A DNA stretch of 21,932 nt from Bacteroidetes bacterium UBA2322 (GCA_002345145.1 DDVC01000176.1:1-21932); one strand, 5' to 3'; shown: positions 7,853 to 17,098, counted from the stretch's first letter. The notes: generated by a model not told the origin, from the letters alone. Numbers and translations: made by a program.

Positions 7853-8191
7853 ATACCCGGCTCTTCATAGAGGCGTAACAATTGCTGACTACCCAATTAC
7901 GCCATACCTACCAACTACTTCAATACCTATTGTGCTACCCCAAAACGGGTGCAGAAAATGGAAACCCCCTACAACGGTTTACCATATAGCGAAGCTATTA
8001 CTTCGCCTGTAACGGCTATTGGGCAGCAAAATGCACAACACAGGTTGGCATTTACCCTACCATAAATACACAAAACTCCTCAGGCAAAAATTATTTGTTG
8101 CCAAAGTAGCAAACAATTTAAAAGCATAATGGTATTTTTGCCGCTCTAACAAAAACCCAACCCCACATTTTTACACCCGTAACCTACCATT
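7853..8191. other. Intergenic region before the GCS2 ligase
   Basis: No gene is visible in these 339 bases. Two inverted repeats occur: GGCGTAA (7872-7878) with TTACGCC (7897-7903), separated by 18 bases, and GCGAAG (7989-7994) with CTTCGC (8001-8006) around CTATTA. Neither has a T-tract. The right end carries the TATTTTTG promoter box annotated separately. Confidence 0.5.
8133..8140 (+). promoter_or_regulatory. -7 box of GCS2 ligase promoter (TATTTTTG)
   Basis: TATTTTTG followed by CCGC is an exact TAnnTTTG match 51 bases before the ligase ATG. A TTTG occurs at 8094-8097 but is too far upstream (about 35 bases) to be a standard -33 element, so the box is supported by one half only. Confidence 0.45.
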
Positions 8192-9292
8192 ATGCAGCCC
8201 AAATTTACCCTTGGCATAGAAGAAGAGTACATGGTAATAGACCCCGATACGCGGGAACTAAAATCGCACGACCAAAAAATTGTTGAATTAGCCGCAAAAA
8301 CACTCGAAGACAAAGTAAAAGCCGAAATGCACCAAGCAGTGGTTGAAGTAGGCACTACCATTTGCCAAGACGTAGAGCAAGCCCGTCGGGAAATTAAAAA
8401 CCTTCGCCGCGCCGTGTCTGATATTGCCGAGGGGCTTGGCTTGCGCATCGGGGCATCAGGAACCCACCCGTTTTCGCATTGGTCCACTCAACTCATTACC
8501 CCCAACCCACGCTACGAAGACATTATAAATGAAATGCAGGAAGCCGCCCGCTCCAATCTTATTTTTGGGCTGCACGTACACGTGGGTATGGAAGACAAAA
8601 ATTTAGCCATTCATATAGCCAATACCGTGCGCTATTTTCTGCCACACGTATATGCCCTTTCAACCAACTCCCCGTTTTGGGAAGGCAGAAATACCGGTTT
8701 CAGGTCATTTAGAACCAAAGTGTTTGACAAATTTCCCCGCACCGGTATCCCCGATTTTTTTAACAGCTATGCCGAGTTTATCAGCTATGTAAACCTGTTG
8801 GTTAAAACAGGTTGTATAGACAACGCCAAAAAAATATGGTGGGATATTAGAGTACACCCGTTTTTTGATACCATTGAGTTTCGCATTTGCGATATCCCGA
8901 TGCTGGTAGATGAAACCATAGCAATTGCCGCTATTTTTCAGGCTTTGGTGGCTAAAATATACAAATTGCGCCGCCAAAACCTCAATTTCATGATTTACAG
9001 CCGCGCCCTTATTAACGAAAATAAATGGCGTGCAAGCAGGTACGGCATTGACGGCAAACTTATTGATTTTGGTAAAGAAACCGAAGTGCGCACCCGTTCA
9101 CTTATTTTAGAGTTGCTTGATTTTATTGATGATGTGGTTGACGAACTGGGCAGCCGCGAAGCTATTAACTACGTACACACCATGCTGGAAAACGGTACCG
9201 GCGCTGACCGCCAACTTGCTGTTTTTGAAGAAACCGGCAGCCTCATTAAAGTGGTTGATTTTATTTTGGAACAAACTTTGCAAGGCACTTAA
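8192..9292 (+). CDS. Carboxylate-amine ligase, GCS2 (YbdK-like) family
   Basis: A 366-residue cytosolic enzyme of the glutamate-cysteine ligase family 2 (glutamine-synthetase-like fold), which joins a carboxylate to an amine using ATP. Family hallmarks are all present: LGIEEEYMVIDP at 7-18 (metal-binding Glu cluster), SGTHPFSHW at 89-97, GLHVHVGM at 126-133 (His pair), SPFWEGRNTGFRSFR at 160-174, and the FRICDIPMLVDE stretch near 235. E. coli YbdK has weak glutamate-cysteine ligase activity in vitro, but physiological substrates for most members are unknown, so a glutathione role should not be assumed. A class I amidotransferase gene follows on the same strand 147 bases downstream, suggesting a joint pathway. 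A -7 box precedes the gene. Confidence 0.9.
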   Translation: MQPKFTLGIEEEYMVIDPDTRELKSHDQKIVELAAKTLEDKVKAEMHQAVVEVGTTICQDVEQARREIKNLRRAVSDIAEGLGLRIGASGTHPFSHWSTQLITPNPRYEDIINEMQEAARSNLIFGLHVHVGMEDKNLAIHIANTVRYFLPHVYALSTNSPFWEGRNTGFRSFRTKVFDKFPRTGIPDFFNSYAEFISYVNLLVKTGCIDNAKKIWWDIRVHPFFDTIEFRICDIPMLVDETIAIAAIFQALVAKIYKLRRQNLNFMIYSRALINENKWRASRYGIDGKLIDFGKETEVRTRSLILELLDFIDDVVDELGSREAINYVHTMLENGTGADRQLAVFEETGSLIKVVDFILEQTLQGT

Positions 9293-9439
9293 TCTGTACA
9301 TCTGTCGGGCACTCAACCTGCCACTTAGTTGAACTTATTTTGTATGTAACTTGTTTTAAACCGAACGTCTTAAACACAACTACACCTTTCCATTTTTACC
9401 ACAATCCTCTATTCCTCCATTCTACAAGTTTTTTCTACC

Positions 9440-10276
9440 ATGTATTCTCCTTACGCTCGTATTGCTATCTTAGATATGTACGACGGTCATGCCAACCAAG
9501 GCATGAGAAGTATCCAAGAAATCATTGACAATTTTGCCCACTACAAAGATGCCGATATTGAGGTAGATGTGTTTGATACCCGAGGTGGTGCAGAAGTACC
9601 GGGTTTAGAGTACGATGCCTATATTTCTACCGGTGGTCCGGGCAGTCCTATTGATAGCGAAGGCAGCTTATGGGAAGAGCGCTACTTTGGGTTGTTAGAC
9701 AGCATTATGCACCACAACCTCATTTGCCCCAATGACAAAAAAAGCGTTTTTCTTATTTGCCACTCTTTCCAGCTATTTTGCCGCTACTATGGTTTAGCAC
9801 ATGTATCGCTTCGCAAATCCACTTCTTTTGGGGTGATGCCCATACATAAAACCGATGAAGGGCTACACGAACCTCTTTTTGCCAATCTTGATAACCCTTT
9901 TTGGGCTGTGGACTCCCGTGACTGGCAGGTTACCCAGCCCAATTTAAAGCGTATTGAAGAAATGGGTGGCGCCCTGCTTTGCATTGAAAAATACCGCCCT
10001 CACGTACCCTTAGAAAGAGCGGTAATGGCTATCAGGTTTAATGACGCCATCATTGGCACCCAATTTCACCCCGAAGCAGACCCCGAAGGTTTTCGCTATT
10101 ACCTCAAAATTGAGGAAAAAAGAAACCTTCTCATTGCACAACACGGCGAAAAAAAATACATCGATACCATTACACACCTTGAAGACCCCGATAAAATAGT
10201 ACTTACCCATAATACTATTTTGCCTACTTTCTTAGAAATGGCAATTGGGGCAAGCAGTCAAGTATTGTTATTTTAG
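9440..10276 (+). CDS. Class I glutamine amidotransferase domain protein
   Basis: A 278-residue stand-alone class I (triad) GATase. The nucleophile is Cys108 in LICHSFQLF, a variant of the usual GxCxGxQ elbow with His109 and Ser110, and the His-Glu pair is H210-P-E212 in GTQFHPEAD. The oxyanion-side STGGPGSP is at 63-70. These residues predict release of ammonia from glutamine, or hydrolysis of a gamma-glutamyl bond as in related peptidase-like members. The C-terminal 55 residues extend beyond the core. It is not fused to GMP synthase, CTP synthase or anthranilate synthase, so its acceptor enzyme must be separate. The neighbouring GCS2 ligase is the obvious candidate. The ATG start puts the first beta strand (ARIAILDMYDG) at the N-terminus as expected. 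Confidence 0.85.
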   Translation: MYSPYARIAILDMYDGHANQGMRSIQEIIDNFAHYKDADIEVDVFDTRGGAEVPGLEYDAYISTGGPGSPIDSEGSLWEERYFGLLDSIMHHNLICPNDKKSVFLICHSFQLFCRYYGLAHVSLRKSTSFGVMPIHKTDEGLHEPLFANLDNPFWAVDSRDWQVTQPNLKRIEEMGGALLCIEKYRPHVPLERAVMAIRFNDAIIGTQFHPEADPEGFRYYLKIEEKRNLLIAQHGEKKYIDTITHLEDPDKIVLTHNTILPTFLEMAIGASSQVLLF

Positions 10277-10397
10277 TACGCCCATTGGCAGCATAGGCAA
10301 AAATGGGCAAATAAAAGGTAAAATCAATACAAACCCTGTAAAGAGCGCTGCAAATGCTTGTTTGTTGCCAACAGCTTACTTTAAAATATCCTTTTCT

Positions 10398-11744
10398 ATG
10401 CCGAAATTTACTCCGCTCTTACTCCTGTTTACCCTGCTGCTGGGAATAGGTTGCGAAATGGAAGAAATCAACACCAACCCCAACAACCCTACACAGGTAC
10501 CCTTAAACACTTTGCTACCTCCCGCACAAGGTAGATTAGCAAACACACTGGGTGGCGCAGTGTTTAGATACACCAACATTTTTAGCAACCACACGCGCGG
10601 CGCTTTTGGGCAAGATTTGGATATAAATAATTACAATGTAAACAAAACCTTTGTTGGTTACATGTGGAGTGACCTTTATGGTGTGCCGATGATGAACCTA
10701 AACACCATCATTAACCAAGCCGAGGCTACCCAATCGCCCCATTACGGCGGAGTAGCAAAGGTAATGATGGCTGTTGCACTGGGCACTGTAACCGAAATTT
10801 GGGGCGATGCTCCCTACTCCGAAGCCTTTGATAAAAACAACCTCAATCCTGCTTTTGACCCGCAAGAGCAAATTTACCAAACCATTCAAAACCTGCTCGA
10901 TGAGGCAATTACCGATTTATCGGCAAGTCAAAGTGTGTATAAACCGGGTAATGATGACCTTATTTACAAGGGCAACCTAACCGCATGGAAACGTGCCGCC
11001 TATGCCCTTAAAGCCCGATACCGGCTTCACCTTAGCAACCGTTTTCCGCAATTAGCCGAACAAATACTGCCACTTACAGAGCAGGGGTTTACCTCCTCAG
11101 CACAAGATATGCAATACGTTTATCCCAATACCAGTTCAGAGCCCAACCCCATTTACCAGTACTACAAAGAAACGCCCAATATGCTCATTGACAGCCATTT
11201 GCGCAATCTGCTACTTGGCGACCCGCGCAGTTCCTACCTCATTAAGCGCAAACCTTTTTCGGCAGATACCATAGTGGGCGATTTTTACGCCTCACTGGCA
11301 TCACCCATTCCTATTATTACCTACACCGAGCAAAAATTTATTGAAGCCGAGTGTTTGCTCCGAACCGGCGCTAATGCCCAAGATGCCCTTGCAGAAGCGG
11401 TGCGCAGCTCTGTAACAAAAATATCGGGCAATGCCGTTTCTGATGAAATCATCAATACCTATATAACTGACCGCGCCACACTAACCGGCAATTTTGACCA
11501 AGACCTTAACACCATTTTAACCCAAAAATACATTGCCCTCTTTACCCAATCTCAACCATGGACAGACTATCGCCGCACCGAACTGCCACCCATGCAGCCT
11601 AACCCTAACGGCATTACCAATCAAAATCCTAACGGGCAAATTCCGCGCCGCTTACTATATCCCGAACAAGAGGAGCTGCTGAACGCCAATTTCCCTAAAC
11701 CGGCTCCCGATATGCAAACCCCCCTTTGGTGGGATACCAACTAA
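10398..11744 (+). CDS. SusD/RagB-like outer-membrane lipoprotein
   Basis: A 448-residue lipoprotein from the ATG at 10398. The in-frame start at 10245 would overlap the upstream gene and bury the signal peptide. Residues 1-18 are a lipoprotein signal (MPKFTPLLLLFTLLLGIGC, Cys19), followed by EMEEINTNPNNP. Acidic residues right after Cys are typical of surface-exposed Bacteroidota lipoproteins, and INTNPN is a common SusD opening. TVTEIWGDAPYSEAF near 130-145 and TYTEQKFIEAECLLRTG near 307-324 are SusD family signatures. SusD proteins cap a SusC-type TonB-dependent porin and bind glycans, peptides or other nutrients. No susC gene is adjacent: the amidotransferase lies upstream and asnB is convergent 24 bases downstream. 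Ligand unknown. The length is slightly short for the family, but both ends look intact. Confidence 0.88.
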   Translation: MPKFTPLLLLFTLLLGIGCEMEEINTNPNNPTQVPLNTLLPPAQGRLANTLGGAVFRYTNIFSNHTRGAFGQDLDINNYNVNKTFVGYMWSDLYGVPMMNLNTIINQAEATQSPHYGGVAKVMMAVALGTVTEIWGDAPYSEAFDKNNLNPAFDPQEQIYQTIQNLLDEAITDLSASQSVYKPGNDDLIYKGNLTAWKRAAYALKARYRLHLSNRFPQLAEQILPLTEQGFTSSAQDMQYVYPNTSSEPNPIYQYYKETPNMLIDSHLRNLLLGDPRSSYLIKRKPFSADTIVGDFYASLASPIPIITYTEQKFIEAECLLRTGANAQDALAEAVRSSVTKISGNAVSDEIINTYITDRATLTGNFDQDLNTILTQKYIALFTQSQPWTDYRRTELPPMQPNPNGITNQNPNGQIPRRLLYPEQEELLNANFPKPAPDMQTPLWWDTN

Positions 11745-11768
11745 CCCCCTTATTTGGTGTAAAACAAA

Positions 11769-13646
11769 CTAAACGAAATATTTTTTCCACCAGTACTGAA
11801 AAACCAACAACGCCCAAATGGTAGCAGGCACATCGGCAGGGTTGTTGCTTGTTAGGCGGGTAAGCAAGTGAGTTATGGTTTGGGGGTTAAAAATGGCTTG
11901 TTGGTGCAAAAAATCGGGGTGAAGTAGGTTTTGTGTAAGCATCGGGTACAGCCCCGTTTTTAACCAGCGCAGCATTGGCACTTCAAACCCTTGTTTGGGT
12001 CGGTTATATAACTGTGGTGGCAGCATGTGTTTAAAAGCGTCTTGCACTATCCGCTTTTTCATTTGGGCGTTTATCTTATAAGATGCCGGCAACGCAAAAG
12101 CAAAATTAACTACTCTGTAATCTAAAAACGGTGTGCGCACCTCTAACCCATGCGCCATGCTCATGCTGTCCACTTTTTTAAGCATATCAGAAGGCAGCAC
12201 CATTTGCATATCGGCAAGGAGTAGTTGGTTAAAATCGGTACCGGCAATAGGGGGCGCGGGTATAGCAGGTTCAGCTACCGGATTTAGCAGTAAAGCAGCA
12301 GCCATATCGGGGGTTAAAATGCTTGCCCAGCGCAGGTAGCGGTTGGCAGGGCTCAGCGCTACGCCATCGGCAAAGCGGTTTACCTGCCTAAAAAAATTGC
12401 CCCAAAAGGTATTCCGAGATTGCGGCAGATGCTGCAACAGAGGTAACGCCGCCTTAAACAAACCCAATGCCCACTGCCATTTGCGGGCGCGCAGTTCGGC
12501 AGCATGTTTTCGGTAGCCGGCAAAAAGCTCATCTGCCCCATCGCCCGATAAAGCTACGGTTACATGCCGGCGGGCATAGCGACTAAGTATGTTTACTGCC
12601 AGGGCAGATGAATCAGCAAAAGGCTCATCTATATAATCTAAGGCAGCAAACAAATTTTGGTACAGGTCATCGGTATGCAGCAAAAACTCGGTATGATTGG
12701 TTTGGTATCGGTTAGCTACCAATTGGGCATATCGGGTTTCGTTAAACAGGGGCTCATCTTTAAACCCTATAGAAAAAGTGCGCAAATGCGGTGTTTGTTG
12801 GGCAGCCAAAGCCACCATTACTGATGAATCAATGCCACCGCTCAAAAAAGCGCCCAGTGGCACATCGGCTACCAGCCTAAGGCGCACGGCATCTTCCATT
12901 AGGGTTACCAATTGGCGCTGTGCTTGCTCATAAGTGTAGGGTGCCGGTGTTTCATGCGTGCCGGCATAAGGTATTTGGTAGTATTGGTGCGTGGCAAATG
13001 CGCCGGTTTGGGTGTTCATTTCCATGTAAGTACCCGGTGGCAGGTAGCTCACATTTTGGAGCATACTATATGGCTGCGGCACATAGTTTAGTTGAAAATA
13101 AGCCTGCAAAGCAGCAGCATTAATTTGTCGGGGTATTTGGGCGGCAATTAGCGCTTTCATTTCTGAGGCAAAAATAAACCTTTGCGCATCGGCATAATAC
13201 AGTAAGGGTTTTACCCCAAACCTATCGCGCGCCAAAAAAAGATTTTGCGATGGCAGGTGGTAAACAGCAAAGGCAAAAAAACCGTTCAGCCTGTTCAGTA
13301 CATTTGCCCCCCAGTGAATGTATCCGTATAAAAGCGCTTCGGTATCGCTTTGGGTAACAAAATTTACTCCCAAAGCAGATAGTTCCTGCCTTAAAGAAAG
13401 GTAGTTAAAAATTTCGCCATTAAAGATGATAACGTAGTTTCCCGATGCGTCAAACATGGGTTGGTGTGCAGCCGGAGCGGTATCTATTACTGATAATCGG
13501 GTATGCCCCAGCCCTACTCTACCCTGCCGGTAGGTAGCCTGGTTATCGGGTCCTCTTTGTTTGAGCGCCTGCGTTGCCTGTTCCAGCGGCTCTAAAAAAT
13601 GGGTTGCCTGTTCTGCAAAAACTGCAATACCTACTATACCGCACAA
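11769..13646 (-). CDS. asnB: Asparagine synthase (glutamine-hydrolysing), TTG start
   Basis: A 625-residue two-domain enzyme making asparagine from aspartate, ATP and glutamine in the cytosol. The N-terminal Ntn glutaminase begins Met-Cys-Gly-Ile-Val. Cys2 is the nucleophile, with Arg50 (HTRLS), Asn76/Glu78 (FNGEIFN) and Asp101 (SDTE) as glutamine-binding residues. The C-terminal ATP-pyrophosphatase domain has the PP-loop SGGIDSS at 269-275 and VALSGDGADELFAGY near 365-380. Because Cys2 must become the N-terminus, the start is fixed, and its codon is TTG (CAA at 13644-13646 on the + strand); no in-frame ATG is available there. Similar proteins also occur in surface-polysaccharide clusters, where they amidate sugar acids, but nothing here points to that. 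It lies 69 bases after the PorU2-like gene, likely co-transcribed. Confidence 0.94.
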   Translation of the reverse strand: MCGIVGIAVFAEQATHFLEPLEQATQALKQRGPDNQATYRQGRVGLGHTRLSVIDTAPAAHQPMFDASGNYVIIFNGEIFNYLSLRQELSALGVNFVTQSDTEALLYGYIHWGANVLNRLNGFFAFAVYHLPSQNLFLARDRFGVKPLLYYADAQRFIFASEMKALIAAQIPRQINAAALQAYFQLNYVPQPYSMLQNVSYLPPGTYMEMNTQTGAFATHQYYQIPYAGTHETPAPYTYEQAQRQLVTLMEDAVRLRLVADVPLGAFLSGGIDSSVMVALAAQQTPHLRTFSIGFKDEPLFNETRYAQLVANRYQTNHTEFLLHTDDLYQNLFAALDYIDEPFADSSALAVNILSRYARRHVTVALSGDGADELFAGYRKHAAELRARKWQWALGLFKAALPLLQHLPQSRNTFWGNFFRQVNRFADGVALSPANRYLRWASILTPDMAAALLLNPVAEPAIPAPPIAGTDFNQLLLADMQMVLPSDMLKKVDSMSMAHGLEVRTPFLDYRVVNFAFALPASYKINAQMKKRIVQDAFKHMLPPQLYNRPKQGFEVPMLRWLKTGLYPMLTQNLLHPDFLHQQAIFNPQTITHLLTRLTSNNPADVPATIWALLVFQYWWKKYFV

Positions 13647-13715
13647 AATATAAAAATGGTTATTAATATTAAAAAAATGGGGGGCAAATTGCTATACAAG
13701 TGTAATACCCGCGCG

Positions 13716-16700
13716 CTACTTTGCTATGCGCTGTGTAACAACTCCTTTTTGAGGGTGAACAGCCTGCAATAAGTATAAACCAGCCGGCAATTGGTGGGCG
13801 GGTAGCGAGTAAGTGTCGGTTAGCGGCGCAGCGTGGTGTATTAAAACACCGGCGGCATTGTATAAATAAAGGCTGCAACCTTGTATGCCGGTTATGTGCA
13901 ACACATCGGTAAAGGGGTTGGGATAAACTTGTACGGGTAAAACATCGGGCAAATAGGGCAAACCGGTATTAAGGGTAAGGGTGATATTATCAACCGATAT
14001 GCAGCCAAAGGCGTTGGTTACGGTAACCGAATAAGCGCCAAAATTATTAACAGTAATGGTAGGAGTGGTTTCGCCGGTTGACCATTGGTAGGTAAGCCAC
14101 TCATCGCCTTGGGGAGTAAGGGTAAACGGGAAATCATCGGGAAGCAGGTATTGCACCGCCGGACCCAAATCGGCAATACAGTAGGGGCGCATATCGGCAA
14201 GTACATAAGCCGTGTTGTTAAATTCGCAATCTTCGGTTAGCTCTTCGCTGCCGTCTATGGTAAAGGTAAAAGTATTAAACCCGCTGTACTGTGGCAGGTC
14301 GTTGGGCAGGTAAACGGTAATCGTATCGGTATAAACCGGCGCCGGTAAGCGCTGAGTAAGCAGCGTCAAAAATTCACCTGTAGGCGTTAACCGCAGCGCT
14401 ACAAGGTCAATAGAATCGGGCACCGCCTGCCCCAGATTTTTCATTACCATTTTTACATTAAAACCGGGCATTTGAGAGGAAATAAGCGGCGGGTTACTAA
14501 AAATAGGAAATCCGGTAACTGGGTTGCTAAAACTCAGTTCATCAACAGGTATCACCTGCTCCGGCCGGTTGCGTGGCAGTGGGCTGAGGGCTGGGTCGCC
14601 GGCAAGGGTTATGGTTTGCAGGGTAAAACGCATAAGCTGGTCATCGGGCAAAGCTGCTATTAGGGTTTGTGCGGCGTTTTTCATACTCAAAGCCATAGAT
14701 TGTCCATAGTTGAGCGTATTAAACTGTTGGATAACCTCTTGGGTAAAACTATTGGTAGCTGTGGTAAATTTTGCATCGGCATTTCCCATATAGGCAGCGC
14801 TGCCCCGCTGTGGGGTAAGGGTGTAGTTTTCTATCATGGTATTAGAAACGGCGGTGGTAAAATCAAACATATTACCGGTTCGGGCAGCATTTGCCAGCAT
14901 TACGGGGTATTTACCTTCATTGGCAAGTGAGGAGGGCGGGTTTATGGTAGTGAGCCAGTAGCCATTGTTATTGGCATTGCCTGCAAAATGCACCAAGCCC
15001 ATGCCTTGGTTAATTAAATCGGTAATTTGCGGAAAACTGATGGTGCCAAATTTGTTGTTTACAAAGCTGCCCTTTACCTTGCCCCCATAACCCGATGAGC
15101 TTTCCAGTGTTTGTTTGTTATTTTCTAAAAATGCTACATTTACCTCTACCTCACCGGTATCGCCCTGTGCAAGGAAAAGCATACCCTTTCGCCAAAAGTG
15201 GGTTTTATCACAAAAAAGGTCTTTTTGTGTGTTTTCGTAAGTTATCAGTTTTTCTAAGTAGTTGGCGGCTTCGGTGGCATTGGTAGCGGGCACCCTGCTT
15301 ATGGCAACCTGCGGCACATGTTGGTTGGGGTTTCGGGCAGCCAAAAGTGCATCAGAGGCGGGCACACCGTAAGTAGGCACTAAGCACGCATTATAGGCAT
15401 TGGCATTAAAAGTGGCTTGGTTGTAGGTAATGCCCTTGCCCAGCAGCAGCACATATTGTGGCGGAGTTGCCCACATATCGACAGCGTAGTTAATAAAATT
15501 GCGAATAGCCAGCGGGTGTTTGGCTATGCCATAGGCAAATTGGTGATAGAGCTGCTCTATGGTAACCACTTGCACACTATGGGAGCCACCGGGTACAGCG
15601 CGGCGGTAGTTGGCATACTGCTCGGCTATATTGGCAGATTGAGTAAAAGCTGCCGGCGTTATGATGATAAAATTACCCTGATTGGCAGTGTTGGCAAAAT
15701 TGGTAAATTGCACCATACCGGTAAAATTTGCTGCATTTACCACCCCTGCATCGGTATTAACAAGGCAGATATTACGGGTTCCGGTGGCGGTACCTTGCGG
15801 CAGTTTGTATTTGAGCAGTCCGCCGTCTTGTATAGCTTGCAGCCGCAGATGGTTGGTCAGGTCATACAGTACAGGCAAAGAGCCCCCGTTAAAATTAGCT
15901 ATTTCTAAGTATTTTTCGGCGTTATCGGGCAAGGTGAGTGCAAAAAAAGAAGCGCCGTTAAAACTGTAAGAATGAGGGTAGATGAGCCGGTAATAAGCCA
16001 CTGCGTTTACATCTATGGCAGTAGCGCCGCCCAGCGAGCTTATATTGAGCGTGGCAGCGCCACTCTCCAAAACGTTTAACGGCAGGTTAACCAAAACTTC
16101 TATACAGGCAAAACCATCATAGGCTACCTCAGTATAAGGCACATTGTTTACCGATACCTGCACTAAGTGGTCGTTTGGAAAAGCCTGCTCGTCTGACCGC
16201 CCTACTAATTTTACTTGCAGTTGTGCCGGTTCGGCAGCGGCGGTAAAAATTTGGGCGGCGTTTAGGTTATAGTTTTGAATAGCTCCTGCTCCTATGTTTA
16301 CCCCCACAAAACCCTCGCAGGCATCAAAGCCCGAAAACCTAACCGGCGTTGTACCGGTGTAGGTAAACGGCATACCCGGGTTAAACTGGTTGTTTACCGT
16401 ATTTTGTACGGTGTGCCAAAAGAAAGTTTCTGCCGGCGGCGCGGCGCCTATATCATTGGGCACAGTAGTAAACCGGCTGTTTTGTGCCGGAAACGTATTG
16501 TTCCAGGTAAGGTAGTACATAGCTGTATCGGTAAACAGGCTTCGGGCAGTGGTGAGCTGGTCTGCGGCATTGGCAAAAAGGAGCGAATCAAAAACGCCAT
16601 CGTTGCCCCGACCTACAAATTCGAGGTAATCTTCTGGGGTAAAATTGCCCGATGTGGTGGCGTATAGCGGCACTTGCTGCCCGTTTCTATACAGCTGGAA

Positions 16701-16895
16701 GCCACTGCCTATGGGAGGTAAACCGGTGGCTATAATGGTACTGTGTGGTATGCGATAAACCCCCGATGTGGTTACGGCAAATCGGGCATGTGGTAAATCG
16801 GGTTGTATCCACTCATTGTGGTAAGGTTGGGCTTGTATTATACCGCTAAGGGCAGTTATGAGCAAACAAAAACAGAAGATACTTAAACGAATCAT
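13716..16895 (-). CDS. porU2: PorU2-like C25 (gingipain-family) T9SS protein with apparently dead active site
   Basis: A 1059-residue exported protein. I start it at the ATG at 16893-16895, giving signal peptide MIRLSIFCFCLLITALSGIIQA, rather than at 16961, which adds a non-signal leader. After an N-terminal beta region comes a C25 peptidase fold (about 400-700) with PorU2-type landmarks: YVLLLGKGITYN near 480, VPASDALLAARNP near 508, AISRVPA and GKYPVMLAN. At the catalytic positions the usual GHS is GNA (Asn640) and the usual NGC-x-x-G is NAARTG (Ala671), so both His and Cys are missing. A CARDB-like beta domain (about 790-900) and a C-terminal type A T9SS sorting domain (about 975-1059: VYPNPF, LYNAAG, LPAGLYLL) follow. 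True PorU is the T9SS sortase; PorU2 roles are poorly known. Loss of catalysis suggests a structural or binding role. Confidence 0.85.
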   Translation of the reverse strand: MIRLSIFCFCLLITALSGIIQAQPYHNEWIQPDLPHARFAVTTSGVYRIPHSTIIATGLPPIGSGFQLYRNGQQVPLYATTSGNFTPEDYLEFVGRGNDGVFDSLLFANAADQLTTARSLFTDTAMYYLTWNNTFPAQNSRFTTVPNDIGAAPPAETFFWHTVQNTVNNQFNPGMPFTYTGTTPVRFSGFDACEGFVGVNIGAGAIQNYNLNAAQIFTAAAEPAQLQVKLVGRSDEQAFPNDHLVQVSVNNVPYTEVAYDGFACIEVLVNLPLNVLESGAATLNISSLGGATAIDVNAVAYYRLIYPHSYSFNGASFFALTLPDNAEKYLEIANFNGGSLPVLYDLTNHLRLQAIQDGGLLKYKLPQGTATGTRNICLVNTDAGVVNAANFTGMVQFTNFANTANQGNFIIITPAAFTQSANIAEQYANYRRAVPGGSHSVQVVTIEQLYHQFAYGIAKHPLAIRNFINYAVDMWATPPQYVLLLGKGITYNQATFNANAYNACLVPTYGVPASDALLAARNPNQHVPQVAISRVPATNATEAANYLEKLITYENTQKDLFCDKTHFWRKGMLFLAQGDTGEVEVNVAFLENNKQTLESSSGYGGKVKGSFVNNKFGTISFPQITDLINQGMGLVHFAGNANNNGYWLTTINPPSSLANEGKYPVMLANAARTGNMFDFTTAVSNTMIENYTLTPQRGSAAYMGNADAKFTTATNSFTQEVIQQFNTLNYGQSMALSMKNAAQTLIAALPDDQLMRFTLQTITLAGDPALSPLPRNRPEQVIPVDELSFSNPVTGFPIFSNPPLISSQMPGFNVKMVMKNLGQAVPDSIDLVALRLTPTGEFLTLLTQRLPAPVYTDTITVYLPNDLPQYSGFNTFTFTIDGSEELTEDCEFNNTAYVLADMRPYCIADLGPAVQYLLPDDFPFTLTPQGDEWLTYQWSTGETTPTITVNNFGAYSVTVTNAFGCISVDNITLTLNTGLPYLPDVLPVQVYPNPFTDVLHITGIQGCSLYLYNAAGVLIHHAAPLTDTYSLPAHQLPAGLYLLQAVHPQKGVVTQRIAK

Positions 16896-17098
16896 TAGCG
16901 TAGTTAGAACAGATGATGATAAAAACACAGAAAATACTCCCGAAGAAGCGTTTTCCCCCAATCTGAAAAAATCAGTTATTTTGGGCTCAACAACTATCCA
17001 ACTGTTATTTTTCGGGCTTCAAAGGCATAATCAACGCTTTGCTACTGTTTTCCCAACTTGGCAACAATCGGATAAGATAAGTCCAAAATAATAAAACG

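Noticed and set aside
10245..10397. N-terminal extension of the SusD-like protein overlapping the amidotransferase
   Set aside because: It would place the lipoprotein signal at residue 52 and overlap the upstream gene. The ATG at 10398 is the natural start.
15417..15908. Rightward 163-codon frame opposite the PorU2-like gene
   Set aside because: It is a shadow of the minus-strand gene, whose domains and sorting signal are clear in the other frame.
16896..16961. Upstream ATG for the PorU2-like gene
   Set aside because: It adds 22 residues before the signal peptide; starting at 16895 gives a standard Sec signal.
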